Source: Tigriopus japonicus (taxonomy: Eukaryota > Arthropoda > Copepoda > Harpacticoida > Harpacticidae). From it: a stretch of 64,000 bases of DNA. The notes below the pieces were generated by a model, which saw only the letters and a program-made list of their open reading frames with translations, did not search any database and was not told the DNA's origin. The stretch's first letter is position 1. Each line of letters begins with the position of its first letter. The DNA lies in the NCBI GenBank assembly GCA_010645155.1, contig CM021317.1, positions 9,559,853 to 9,623,852 of the forward strand. The letters run 5' to 3'. Positions 34,501 through 44,925 of this stretch are shown piece by piece. The position numbers and the translations under genes were made by a program.

Positions 34501-35591
34501 CACTCCACCAAGCACTTGCTTATCTTCTCATTTTGGCTACCTTACTGTTCCTCTGCACTTCGGCCTAGCTGACCAGCACAGATATGAGGATAAAAGGGCT
34601 AGATTCCACTAGATTTGGAATTGTTCACAACCAGTGAGAAAAAGGTTGTTGATTTTGTGCTCCGTAGTGTTGCGCCGCCCTTTTCTGGTAATTCTGTTCT
34701 TTCCTGTTCTGTGCTCGATCAAATATTTCAAACGGTCAGTTGCTCCGCAACAAACGGTCGAGAATGAGATGCAATCGTAGAATTTTAGTGAAGCAATGAG
34801 ACACCAGAGGCCACGACGGTGCTACGGAGCAAAAAACAGGCCCAGCCGATGTTTACTGAGCTTCCCTTACTGTACATGATTTTCATGATCATCCCATTCT
34901 TCAAAGACTGAATTGAACCAACCCTGAGAATGTGTCCAATTTGACTTTGACCAGAAACAAGTTTACTCCCAGTGACAAGGCTTGAGTTGAGAGAGCTTGT
35001 TGATGCAAAAGAGTAGTCAACTACAAAAGTAGCCTACTAAACGCCAGGCGGGACTGGCCCATGATGTCGTATCTATCAATATCTGTGAGTAGTGTGAGAA
35101 CTGTGTGAGTATCTGTGAGATCAGGGTTCTACAACAACCACAAATCAAGACCTTCAAATTTAGCTTGATACGAGCAAGGGTCCCCCAAGAGTTTACAGAA
35201 GTTGATGGGTACAAATACGCACAATTTCCCTCCTTCAAAGGTTGAGGCCCAAGGGAACTTCATTGTACCTCCCTCAGAGGCACAACATCGTAGATTTTCG
35301 CAAAAGCTTCATACCGACGAAAAAGTGATTAGTATCTGGTGGCCGATTGTTGCTTTTGCCAGGATTTCTAGTTTTCAGTGCTTTCCACCATTACAATTGG
35401 AAAACTCAGTAATGAATACTCACCTTCATAGTCGCGATATCATCTTGAATATATTCACAGCCCTCCACGTGGTTCTGGGTTCGCCCTGTGCTATAGTTGT
35501 CCACTGAAATAACGACATGGTTTAATTGAACAAGACGTTCAACCAAATTGGATCCCACAAATCCGGCACCTCCAGTCACGAGGATCCTCAT
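28528..35591 (-). CDS. NAD-dependent epimerase/dehydratase (extended SDR), 3 exons
   Basis: Exons 35591-35424, 32530-32218 and 28889-28528 join in phase (0, then 1) to 280 residues. The Rossmann start is [15 protein letters not shown] (GxxGxxG at 7-13), with Asp31 in SVDNYSTGR for NAD binding. [12 protein letters not shown] follows, then AGSSSKYSG with the catalytic Ser, and Tyr122-x3-Lys126 in PYTFSK. NVYGPRQ and [17 protein letters not shown] are typical of UDP-sugar 4-epimerases and UDP/GDP-sugar dehydratases; the exact substrate cannot be read. It should act on nucleotide sugars in the cytosol. It is about 30 residues shorter than usual before the catalytic Tyr, so a small exon may be missed or truly lost. 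The ATG at 35591 is chosen as it abuts the Rossmann strand; an in-frame ATG at 35660 is possible. The sequence resembles bacterial members more than the animal enzymes I know (GALE, UXS1, TGDS). Confidence 0.82.
29185..31027. mobile_element. 1.84-kb foldback element in epimerase intron 2
   Basis: Arms of about 311-314 bp at 29185-29495 and 30714-31027, inverted and moderately diverged. The outer ends read GATTAGTCTGGCCCAGG and its inverse. The centre is AT-rich and non-coding, with a short CAA repeat near 29803. No clear target duplication. The CCAGGTTTGT inside the end also occurs in the end of the 19559-22550 element, so they may be distant relatives. Confidence 0.7.
31096..31220. mobile_element. 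hAT-like end fragment
   Basis: CAGGGGTAGGTAACTGGTGGG with a GGGCCGCGGCCC block resembles ends of hAT (Charlie-type) elements. Only one end is seen, next to a minisatellite. Confidence 0.35.
31221..31323. repeat. 31-bp tandem repeat, 3.3 units
   Basis: GGGCCCCTGAACCTACCAAC plus 11 bp is repeated exactly at 31221, 31252 and 31283, with a partial fourth unit at 31314. Confidence 0.9.
31343..31956 (+). pseudogene. 5'-truncated LINE, C-terminal part of reverse transcriptase ORF
   Basis: The frame at 31343-31834 encodes the region after the RT catalytic core of a CR1/Jockey-type element: [46 protein letters not shown] frameshift near 31745-31800 follows. The rest then reads in another frame: [21 protein letters not shown], ending at a stop at 31956. 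It lies in sense opposite to the epimerase, in its intron 2. Dead copy. Confidence 0.8.
33390..33631 (+). pseudogene. LINE 3' ORF fragment, related to 31343-31956
   Basis: In epimerase intron 1. The peptide [15 protein letters not shown] followed by [11 protein letters not shown] parallels the [12 protein letters not shown] end of the LINE at 31.9 kb. It is cut off on its 3' side by the foldback element starting at 33630. Confidence 0.5.
33630..34246. mobile_element. 617-bp foldback element
   Basis: Inverted arms 33630-33804 and 34083-34246, including GATCTCTTCAAAAATCTTAT and GGGCGGTCTGTAA (inverse on the left), with about 280 bp between. Non-coding. It sits at the end of a LINE fragment in epimerase intron 1. 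Confidence 0.7.
34247..35423. other. rest of epimerase intron 1
   Basis: About 1.2 kb with no recognised feature. Confidence 0.4.
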
Positions 35592-36660
35592 AGTGTTTCT
35601 GACGAAAGAACACTGTTCTTGACCAACCAATCGTTGAAACGTCAGGTTGCTCAACTGCACCTTGTTGTATTGAGCATTGAAGATCGATCAAATTAAAGTC
35701 TACAGTGAGACAGGAAATTGGAGAGGGGGCCTTCAATCTTCAAGTTGCAAAAGAAACTGCTGTCGATTTGTAGAGAGAAGCAAATGTGATTTTTGATCCT
35801 CATTTGAAACCACTTGGAGCAGGCACTTAAACAAGAATTATGTCCCTATCATGGGAAAGCGTGTTCCACGTGATTGAATAAAACTGTAGTAAGACATTTC
35901 ATTTCATTATCTTTTACCGTATTCTTATGGATACTCGAGGTATTTTATTCGTAGCACTTGAAATCCGATCTTCCTTCTTCTTCTAGTACAGGGATCGGCA
36001 GCAATTCTGAGGAAGGTTTAGACCCCTAAAGTTTGAGTTGGTGCAACCAAACGCCCAACATACTGAAACGACGACTTCATGTGTCTGTAATTTCATCATA
36101 AAAGTAAATAAAGCATTTTGGATTCCTCGTAATTTTTAACCTCGTGCAAAGGTCTTCACATTTTTGCTTCTCTTATAAGAAAATCTAAATGAATCCTCAT
36201 TTTGAATTATCTATGCCAGGAGTGCCTTCACTTTCACTGAATTGAACATAAAGCGCTTCTTCAATTGAGCAATTATGCCATAAAAACTAATGAAAATGTG
36301 TGCGATAAATTAAAAGAATTGCTTTAAACTTAGGAATTTTGAAAAAAAACTTGGGAATTTTGCAATAAACTTGGGAGTTTTTGCACGACCTGAAATGCAT
36401 GAAAACATGCATTTCAATGAGCTTTCGTCAACAGCTTCGTCCACTTCAATGTCTTATCAAGATTTTTTTTTGCCAGAAATTGACGCAATTTCAGGTTGAA
36501 AATCGATCTGGGAATGGTTATACAGTTACTGCTTCTGCTGCTCCCGAAAAGCAATTGTGGGACTGGCCTTCAATTCTACAGGAAGCGTGATAACATTCCA
36601 GCCTAAAGGTAGTCTTCAAGTCGTCAAGTATTTCATCATTTCATTTCCCTCCCAATCATC
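35592..36660. other. divergent intergenic region
   Basis: 1.07 kb between the epimerase start and the four-TM gene start, which point away from each other; it should hold both promoters. A CAGGGATCGGCAGCAATT stretch at 35992 resembles one end of a hAT element, with no partner found. Near 36330-36380 AACTTGGGAATTTTG is repeated three times. Confidence 0.4.
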
Positions 36661-37197
36661 ATGACGTCCAAGCAATCCAACAAAGCGGGGAAAGAGCTAG
36701 CCGACTTGCTCTTCCAAACCAAATGGTTGACAGTGGCATTGAGTCTCTTTCTAGTTTTCTTCGTCATTTACCAGGCTCACGAGACAATTTCCATGCTTAT
36801 CGATGTTGATGTGTTCACCGCCTTTTATGTGTCACTTGTGGGATCACTAAGCGCCCTGATACATCTGATAGTGACACTTGTGCTCCTGGATGGAGTCCGA
36901 AACCAAAGAAGTTGTGAATTTATTGCGTGGTTGGCATTCACGCCCATATCTATGGGCGTGGCCAATTGCAAAACATTCGTTGCGGTCCATGGTTTCTGGG
37001 GATTTGACGAAGTGGATCGTCCCGATCGTTGGGAATTCCTAACGATCCAATGGGACTTGGATGTGGTTGGGACCTTGCTCTTGGACTGCTTGACTTTTGT
37101 GACCTCTGTCTACGCCTGGCGAACATTCAAACGACTGAGAACCAAGGAAATTGAGATTCTCTTGGCCGTTAATCGTTGGAGACGACATTCCGTCTAG
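36661..37197 (+). CDS. intronless four-transmembrane protein, unknown function
   Basis: 178 residues, one uninterrupted exon. The N-terminus is short and basic. Hydrophobic segments lie at about 22-44, 53-78, 86-105 and 133-152, and the end is basic (RTFKRLRTKEIEILL...RWRRHSV), predicted cytosolic. Loop 1 is short and acidic (IDVDV); loop 3 is polar (WGFDEVDRPDRWEF). I recognise no family, and cannot show that it is related to the other intronless four-TM protein at 51346-52056, although topology and lack of introns are shared. The upstream ATG context is plain and I see no convincing TATA box. Confidence 0.68.
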   Translation: MTSKQSNKAGKELADLLFQTKWLTVALSLFLVFFVIYQAHETISMLIDVDVFTAFYVSLVGSLSALIHLIVTLVLLDGVRNQRSCEFIAWLAFTPISMGVANCKTFVAVHGFWGFDEVDRPDRWEFLTIQWDLDVVGTLLLDCLTFVTSVYAWRTFKRLRTKEIEILLAVNRWRRHSV

Positions 37198-37949
37198 TTC
37201 TCCATCGTTGGGCATATTTCAGACTTTGATCGAGTTTGAAAGGACAAATTTCACCTGACCTGCTCTTGCGTCAGTTACTGGAATTATTTTTTGGATGGAA
37301 GCCAGACAAAGCAACGCCATGAAAGCCCAATTTACAATTTCTATTTCTTTTGTAACCTGTTGGCAAAGTACCCGGAGAACACCATTCACCTATTGAAGTG
37401 TTCGGTTTCAGGATAACTCGGTACATCAGTAAACTCAACACTGGGGACAATGAAGGAGAGTAGACATGTAAACTGAATACATCAGAAAACTCAGTACAGG
37501 AATGTTCAATCCACGGAAAGCTGGATAAAATGTTTTCCAATAACAATATTTGGTTTTATGACATACCAAGCTTGACACAATTCTCAATTTTGTGCTTGAC
37601 CAGTTTTCCAATGTACCCAGTTTTTTTGTTGATTTTTCCAATATATCAAGTTACCCTGGGACTGTTGCGCACATGTCGATATTTTCTAAAATAATAAAAA
37701 AATGTTTGAAGATTTGTTTTTTCAGACAAATGAAGCGATATTTTACATCGTCAAAACATCATTCCGTCGAATTTCCATTGAACTGATTGAACTCAAACGG
37801 TCTACTGAAAGTTTTCTGCCTGCTTCTTCATGTTTACTGCCGCCCAAGCCCTCCTTATCAATTTAGCATGAATGTGCTTGGTCTGTTTAGTGATAGAGAA
37901 GACCTTCCAATGACCAATTAGGTTGTCATTTGTTAAATCACTATTAATG
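37198..37949. other. intergenic stretch
   Basis: About 750 bp 3' of the four-TM gene. AT-rich; contains degenerate internal repeats (around 37420-37510, CAGTAAACTCA/CAGAAAACTCA). No gene seen. Confidence 0.4.
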
Positions 37950-37957
37950 GTGATGGA

Positions 37958-38850
37958 TAGGGACAGGAACTTTAGACGAAAAAACTTTTTCGTCTTTATT
38001 CATCTCTTTTCGTCTTTTTTACCTTTATTCGTCGCGATTTTTTTTTCGTTTAATTTCGATTTTATTCGTCTTTTTTCATCTAATCAGGCAATTTTAATTA
38101 ATTGACAAAAAACTTGGATTTTCTTGGATTTCAAGCTCATTAAGCGTTTTTTTCAATTTTCCAAGCAAATTATAATTTCGAAGAAACTTCAACGCCAAAG
38201 CTTATGGCAAAGTAACAATTTGATTGTCAGTTTCGGTTTTGCACCGACAAAATACAATCCACATTTACAAATTAACTGATACTCGTAGTGTTGCCCAACA
38301 CACACAGAAAGAAAAGATTACTATTGGGTTGAAAAAGCTTTCTGGCCATGAGAACAATTAATGTATCTGCATATCTGACTTCAGCTCTGCAGAAAATGCA
38401 TTTTTGAACTCTTTGTGTTTATTTGACATACTGTATGTACTACGGAAAATCTCTTGCCCATTAATTACTTCCTTCTTTAAATTTTCTAGATTTCGCCGTT
38501 TTTGCACAAGCAGACAGATTTTTCTCCAGTATCGTCTATTTTGTGGGAGCAGCTTTTTAAGTCTTTTTTCGTCTGTACGGGCAATTAATTTGTCTTCCTT
38601 CTTATAAAACAGTTTCGTGCGCCTTTTTGGGAAATTGATTCTTCTTTTTTTCATTTTATTGGACATTTTATTCGTCCTTTTTCGTTTGATTGGACATTTT
38701 ATTCGTCTTTTTCGTTTTATTGGACATTTCATTCGTCTTTTTTCGTTTAATCGGTCAATTTTATTTGTCTATTTTCGTTTAATCGGTCAATTTTATTCGT
38801 CTTTTTTCGTTTAATTTGTCAGGTTTCTTCGTCTAAACTTCCTGTCCCTA
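37958..38850. mobile_element. hAT element, non-autonomous, with TTCGTC subterminal tandems
   Basis: 893 bp with a perfect 8-bp duplication GTGATGGA (37950-37957 and 38851-38858). The ends are TAGGGACAGGAA and TTCCTGTCCCTA, then TTTAGACGAA. Inside both ends are runs of TTTTTCGT(C/T)T; on the right these form about 29-bp units (TTCGTTTAATCGGTCAATTT). No transposase. Same end type as the element at 43788-48745 (TAGGGACGGGCA). Confidence 0.88.
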
Positions 38851-38989
38851 GTGATGGAGAACTAGATTTCTGATGTACCCTGAAGTCCACTGATAACTTT
38901 CCCAAGGTTAAGTGTGTTATTATCTTTCAGAAGAGTTGACACTCATTTTTTCATGGCAATAATTCCAGAATATCTTGAAAAGAATTGAT

Positions 38990-39200
38990 ATCCTGATCCT
39001 GCTAGGTAATAGGAGACAAAAAAAGCCTGATGGACTCTCAAAAACACCAGAAATTGAAGTTTACCGCCAGATTTTTTTTCCAAAAAACGCCACAAAAACG
39101 CCAGATTCCAGGTTCTTTGTTATGCATTTTTTCTAGACCAGATGTAGTTTGTACCAACCTCTCATTGATAAACATTAATCAATTGAACTTAGCAAGCATC
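38990..39200. mobile_element. fragment of the CAGGGCTGCCAG hAT family
   Basis: Matches the left part of the element at 41415: AGGTAATAGGAGAC, then ACGCCAGATTCCAG, TTATGCATTTTTTCTAGA and TCATTGATAAA. The terminal bases are degraded and the right end is missing. Confidence 0.6.
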
Positions 39201-39204
39201 CTTT

Positions 39205-39806
39205 TGGCACGGTGTTCCGAATGGCTTTTTAGGTTTGGATCAAAATACCCAAAGACATCATGGTTAGGGGCGCAGATTTCTTGGCAAAATAAAACATGCC
39301 TTTTAGGCCCCAAAAATGGTAAATAAAAGCGTCCAAATTGGCAAATTTAATGGAAAATAAAATGGCAAATAGATACAAACATTTACCAAAATACAACAAA
39401 AATAGCCACTAAATTTAGAATATGAGCATTATGTTCACCAAAAATAAAGTGGAATGCATGTATATGAACATTTAAGCACAAAATATTTTCATTCCGTTGA
39501 AAAATCAAAATATCCTTTAAGCAAAAAATGTTTTCCCCTATTTTTGAACAAAAGAGACACTTTTTAGAATGATTTGCCAAAAAAACGACAAATTTTGCAT
39601 TTGATTGATCAAAGACTGACGAATTTTGCCCAAAAATGGCAAATAAAACGAAAAATGGCAAATGAACTTTAAATTAAATGAACTTTGAATTCTAACAAAT
39701 AGCAAATAAACATGTTTTTGGGCATAAAATCTTATTTGCCTGAAATCTGCACCCCTAACCATGGCACTTTTTAGACCCACAATTCAATGGGGAACGACTT
39801 TACTCT
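39205..39806. repeat. interspersed repeat split by a hAT element
   Basis: GGATCAAAATACCCAAAGAC before, and ACCCACAATTCAATGGGG after, the insertion at 39265-39757. Together they match, inverted, the uninterrupted copy at 50870-50966. Further relatives lie near 60027-60056 and 60738-60833. Confidence 0.75.
39265..39757. mobile_element. hAT MITE with GGCAAATAAA subterminal motifs, copy 1
   Basis: 493 bp. Ends TAGGGGCGCAGATTTC and GAAATCTGCACCCCTA. Flanking 8-mers ATCATGGT/ACCATGGC; the empty site in the related repeat reads ATCATGGC, so each copy has one later change. Many ATGGCAAATAAA-type motifs point inward from the ends. The second copy is at 53305-53820. Confidence 0.85.
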
Positions 39807-41414
39807 TATTGTATTATATAAGTTTAGGCCTTGGGAAAAAGTAATATATCTAAAAACCTTATAGTTATAACATTTTTTCAAATAAACTATTTTACCCATA
39901 TTTATAGACCATTTAGTTACCTGTTGAATCCAAATTGAAAACAATTCATTCATCAACAGCTGTGTTATTTCATTTTGAATGGTCCATTTTCGGCCCCAAA
40001 AAGCCGAAAAACGCTAGTTCTTTGAAAAAACGAATTCCCAAAGATTTCATGTAGCATTTCAATATCGCAAAAAGACATGATTTTTTTGAGTTTTCGAGCT
40101 TATTTCAAAAAAGCTCATAGTAAAAAAATATCATTTTGATCATAAAATGCTCAGCATTTTGTCAAACAATTTTGAGAATGATTGTTTGATGACATACATA
40201 TGTCACGATCCTAGTCAACTATGTTCTTATTTTAGCAAAAGGCCTACCACAGGAGGGTTTATTACCTTTAAACTGAAGCACCCTCGCTTCCTCCAAGCTT
40301 AGATAGGCATATCGAAGTTGGGATAGAGCTCCACCGTAAGAAACAAAACATCGGGCAACGAGTCTACTATCACACTGTGCCATTGAATTTAAGGCCCCGT
40401 CAAAAATAGGGGCCGCTTAGAGAAGCTGTTTGAAAACAAAAGTTCTAGATGGAAGTGTAGGTAAACCAATTTGAAAGCGATAATGTTTGATTCAAGGCCA
40501 TGATTGTCCGAAATTTACGATTTTCCGTGCCTGGTTTTTAATGACCAACCCTTGTAGAATGGGTACAAAATAAGATGACAATAAGACTCAATTTCCTGAA
40601 GAAGCAGATGATTCTCAAAAATGGCCGGAAACAACATTTCGGACTGAGATACAAAGAAATTTGCACTGTTTTCTAATTACTCAAATTTATTCTTACTCAT
40701 TGGCAAAACTATTTGGAAAGATGCAAGGAAATCGTAATAAAGCCATGGAAGGCTCTCTTCAGGCTTTCGGCAGAGTTGGGAGGAGGAGGAGGAGGACGAG
40801 AACGGGGAGGGGGAAGGTTGAAAGGATTAAATGATTGGGAGATGGGTTGGGGATTGGAGGCCATGTCTAGGGGACAAGGATTTTACTGGTCTCTGCTTCC
40901 TTTTGAGTACCTTGGACGTGGACATGTTTAAACTCCACATTGAGACATGTCCCACTACTCATTGATTCAAGACACATATTCGAGTAGAAGAAGGGACTCT
41001 CGACCTTTGAGCATCCTTTCTTGTTGTATTGAAGAGCCCAAACTTCAACAAATGTTGTCACCACTTTGGATGTTCAAAAGAGCTACATACTTTTCTATCC
41101 AGACTACAAGGCTGGCTTTTGTGGTTGGGACAAACTCGAGCTCATTTTAATTAGTTCAATAACCAAACTGGTTAGCAAAATTTTGTGGTTTTCGCCCTAA
41201 GCGGCGAGTAGAAGCCTACAGTGTCGGCTCTTTTAAACCCCTTTTACATTAGTCACCAGTGACATAAGTGCTATCTACTGTGAAATCCTGTGGTCAGACC
41301 TTGCTGATTGGGCCTGCACGATGGGATTTGAACCAATTAATATTCAATATTCTTCTCAATTCCTACGAAGATTTCGATTCCCTTCTAAGTCAGCTGTTAA
41401 AAATGACTTCATGA
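39807..41414. other. gene-free stretch
   Basis: 1.6 kb. About 40145-40290 is a diverged piece of the arm of the 19559-22550 foldback. A purine-rich GGGAGGAGGAGGAGG tract lies near 40780-40810. No gene recognised. Confidence 0.4.
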
Positions 41415-42751
41415 CAGGGCTGCCAGGTAATTGGAGACCAAAAACGCCAGATCACCCTGTCAAAAACGCCAGATATCGAAATTCGCCGCCAAAACGCCAG
41501 ATATCGAAATTCGCCGCCAAAACGCCAGATATCGAAATTCGCCGCCAGATTTTTTTCAAAAAACCGCCAGAATAACGCCTGATTCCAGTTCCTTCATTAT
41601 GCATTTGTTCTAGAGGAGACTTATCATGCACTAACCTTTCATCAATAAAGATAGCTGAGTTGGACTTATCAAGCAACCTTCGGGTTGATCTGGTTTAATA
41701 AGACACATTTTTCGCACACATTTGCTCTCATTTAGATAGAAAGAGACTTTGAATTTGAGTTTATCAGTAAGACCAAATAAGACAAAAAATAAAGCAAACT
41801 ACCATCAAATTCAAGCTAATAATCATGAGTGTGAAACTTTCGAAAGGTTTCGTACCCTAAAAATGTGCTTTTGTAAGTGGTTGAAATATTTGGAAATTTT
41901 ATGTATTATTTGTTTGGCCTTTTACCCATATATTTACAAAGTTTGATTTTTTGGCATTTCTTGCACTTCATTAGCCATGTTTTAGCCAACAGAAACGCAA
42001 AATTGCATTTTTTTAAACATTTTTTTGTTTTTGCTTAAAAACTCTTCAGTTTCCTTGACATTTGAGTTTGTCACTACAATAAAATTGATTTGCCATTCCA
42101 ATACACTTTGTTTACAATTCAAGCATTTATTTTTTTCATCCCAACACACTTTCTTTACAATGCCAGCACATTTTTTTCCAATCTAGCGCATTTTGCTTGC
42201 CCCTTTTTCAGCTTGAAAAGCATCTTTTGCTAAAACCTTCAAGCTTACCAATACTAGTTTCAACAGCCCAGCACTCTCTTATATTAATCATAAGATTTTA
42301 ATATCAGGATGTATAAGTTATGATTATTATAAGCGCTACTTTTGGTTGTTTATCTGAAATTGTAGGAAAGTTAACATAAAAAAGAGAAAAACGAAAGAGA
42401 TGGGCCAAAAATGGTCACATTATTTTTTGTAACTAATGAGGTAACTTTGAGCTCTAGCTCCGTTAAGCTGAATTCTGCTAGAACAGTGTGACACTACTGT
42501 GTTTCTACTAATCCTAGAAATCAAAGAAAATACGCCAAATTTCACGATTTTCAGTTAAATACCGCCAGAAACTTGTCAAAATGTTCTTCCCCGCCAAACA
42601 GAAATTTCCCAACGCCAGATTGTATCGTAAACCGCAAGAATACCGCCAGATTTTTCCGTCCCGCCAGATAAAAAATCTCGCCGCCAGACGAGGCCTCAAA
42701 CCGCCAGAAACATCAAAATCTGGCAGGCCAAACCGCCATCTGGCAGCCCTG
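41415..42751. mobile_element. hAT element, non-autonomous, with CGCCAGAT subterminal tandems
   Basis: 1337 bp. Ends CAGGGCTGCCAG and CTGGCAGCCCTG; flanks CTTCATGA/CTTTATGA match 7 of 8. Just inside the left end, a 28-bp unit (CGCCAGATATCGAAATTCGC...) is repeated three times at about 41465-41550. The right end holds six or more CCGCCAGA motifs in 42560-42745. The centre is AT-rich without a transposase. Confidence 0.88.
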
Positions 42752-42899
42752 CTTTATGAAGGAATTACGGGAACTTTTAAAAGGAGACGAACTCCGAGAC
42801 GTAAAACGCCGGCGACCGGGGGCTGGTACGAAGAAACTGTCAATTTTTCACACAAACGCACATTGACGCAATAACATGCTTAGGTCATGCAATGTTAAC

Positions 42900-43787
42900 T
42901 CCGTTACCAAACACGGAGTTTTTCATCCTTTTTTTCGGAAACATGGCTCACGGAGAAAAAGTATTTTGACGCCTTCCCCTCCAAGACATCCTTTGTGCAA
43001 CATACCATGTGCAACGGAGGTCGAGGACGCCCGTTTGGGGGAATCGAAAGTCACGTAACGGGCCCGTTGGAACTAAGCCTCATACTAAAGACCGAAACGA
43101 TCGTAGCCGTGAATATACGAGGTGCATACATTGCAGGGTGTTACTTTAAACCAACATTAGATCTTGACGACATTACCAACGATTTATCACTATTTCATGG
43201 CAAAGTGAATAATCAGGGAAAGGTCTTTATTCCGGGAGACTTCAACATCAAACCACAATCCCAAGAATTTCAAGAACTTACGAAATTTCTTTTGCAATTC
43301 AATATTGTAATAAGATCGGACACTTCATGCCTCGATCACATTTTCTATCGGAGTCCTGGCCTTTGGAGTCATTATCAGTACATGACGTGTGTATTTTTAA
43401 TCATAAACCAATTAGTGCGGTGGTTCGGATTCCTTGTCGAACGTTAGCCTCATCAAGTAACTCTGGTACGTTGGAACGGATGAACTTGGAGAGAGTGAGA
43501 AATACTCTGCAATCTCTGAACACAATCTCCCCGTAGGATCTGTCCGAGGCATTCCAACCCGTAAGATCCCCAATACATTAGAAAAGGAAAAGTGGGAACA
43601 AACAGAAATATTTCGTCTTCACTCCACACCTCAAGGAGCTCCATCAAAGAACAATGGTTCTTCTTCATGAGGTTAAGGCCGGAAATTGATGTTACAGAGA
43701 ATATTCATTAACACGAAGCGCTTACCACAAAGCCATCCGTCATGCAGAGACTGAAGCCAGGATCGAAGAAGTGGAGAACCTCATCAC
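42900..43787 (+). pseudogene. LINE endonuclease part, 5' of the nested insertion
   Basis: The frame at 42995-43447 encodes an APE-type endonuclease: AGCYFKPTLDLDDI, then VFIPGDFNIKP (GDFN motif), then TSCLDHIFYRS. A frameshift near 43375 moves the next piece (SLSVHDVCIFNHKPISAV, equivalent to the SDHxPI motif) into another frame. Beyond 43536 remnants reach 43787, where the hAT element interrupts. The LINE resumes at 48754. Its 5' boundary is not defined. Inactive. Confidence 0.75.
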
Positions 43788-44117
43788 TAGGGACGGGCAG
43801 AAAGTGCAAATAAGCCTACCTTTTTAGTTACCAAAAGTTGCAGAAAAATGTACCCAAAAGTGCAAAACAAAGTGCAGAAAAATGTTGAAAGTGCAAACGA
43901 ATGTGGAAAAAAAGAGCAAAAAAATGACCAAAAAAAGAGCAAATAATTTGTATTTGGACTTAAAACGTCATTCATGGAGTACCCACGGCTCTTAATTGAG
44001 CTGGAGAAGTCATTTACAAGTTCTAAAGACATTTGAGACTAGTTTTGAGATGAAGAGACAATGCTGCACATGTAATTGAGTTCTATTCATTAGGTCACGA
44101 CCAAAATGATATTAAGT

Positions 44118-44326
44118 CAGGGGTGTGCAAACTTATTTAGCAGTGGGCCAAATTGGCCGGACCGTTGGCGCTCGCGGGCCACACCATCCAAAACGGCAAA
44201 CAATTTCTAGTATAAAATTCACGGGCTATGCCAAAATCATGCTGCGGACCACAGTCTATTGAAAATGACAGATCCTCTCGCGGGCCATGCGAAATCAGCT
44301 CGCGGGCCAGGGTTTGCACACCCCTG
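44118..44326. mobile_element. 209-bp hAT MITE, perfect TSD
   Basis: TATTAAGT at 44110-44117 and 44327-44334. Ends CAGGGGTGTGCAAAC and GTTTGCACACCCCTG are perfect inverses; GCGGGCC blocks lie inside. Non-coding. Confidence 0.92.
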
Positions 44327-44925
44327 TATTAAGTCATCAAAAATACTCTAGAAAGCAATCTTCTGAATTTTCCATTCCTAAGGTGGTCTCATGGTTGTCT
44401 ATACCTAAAATATAGTCGAAATCTATTGAGCCGTTGTTTTGTATGGCTTAATATCAGTCCGTTTTCGTCCGTCGAGAACGTAGTTTAAAAATAGCTATTG
44501 GAAATTGAACAAAAAATCAATACTTACAGTCAGGAGCAAAAGTATTTGTAACGTGACGAGAAAACCAGAAAATCCTTTATGTCCAATTAAATACTATGCT
44601 AAGAAGTTTGTAAGAATGTAATATTTTTTTCCGATTAAGAATAATACCAGTTTCCCGCAATTGTTTTATAAAAATGTCTGAAACTAACTTTTAATTATTA
44701 AAAATAAAATTTTAGAAAGTGCAAAAGTATTCGTAACGCGTAAAAAAGTTAACAAAATAGGTTTATAAACAGATTTTTCATCAGAAAAAATTGATCGAAA
44801 GATGTAGAACATTCTGGAAAGCCGGAGAAAAGTCAATTAGTCTCCTTTTTTCCAAGATTTTCTAGATCTTTCTTGGATCTTATAAATTTTACGGAATTGA
44901 ACAATTGCTTCACAGTTAGCCAATC

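Noticed and set aside
38358..38732. 124-codon Lys/Arg-rich ORF (PIKRKRRIKC repeats)
   Set aside because: Reverse reading of TTTTTCGT tandem repeats within the hAT element at 37958-38850.
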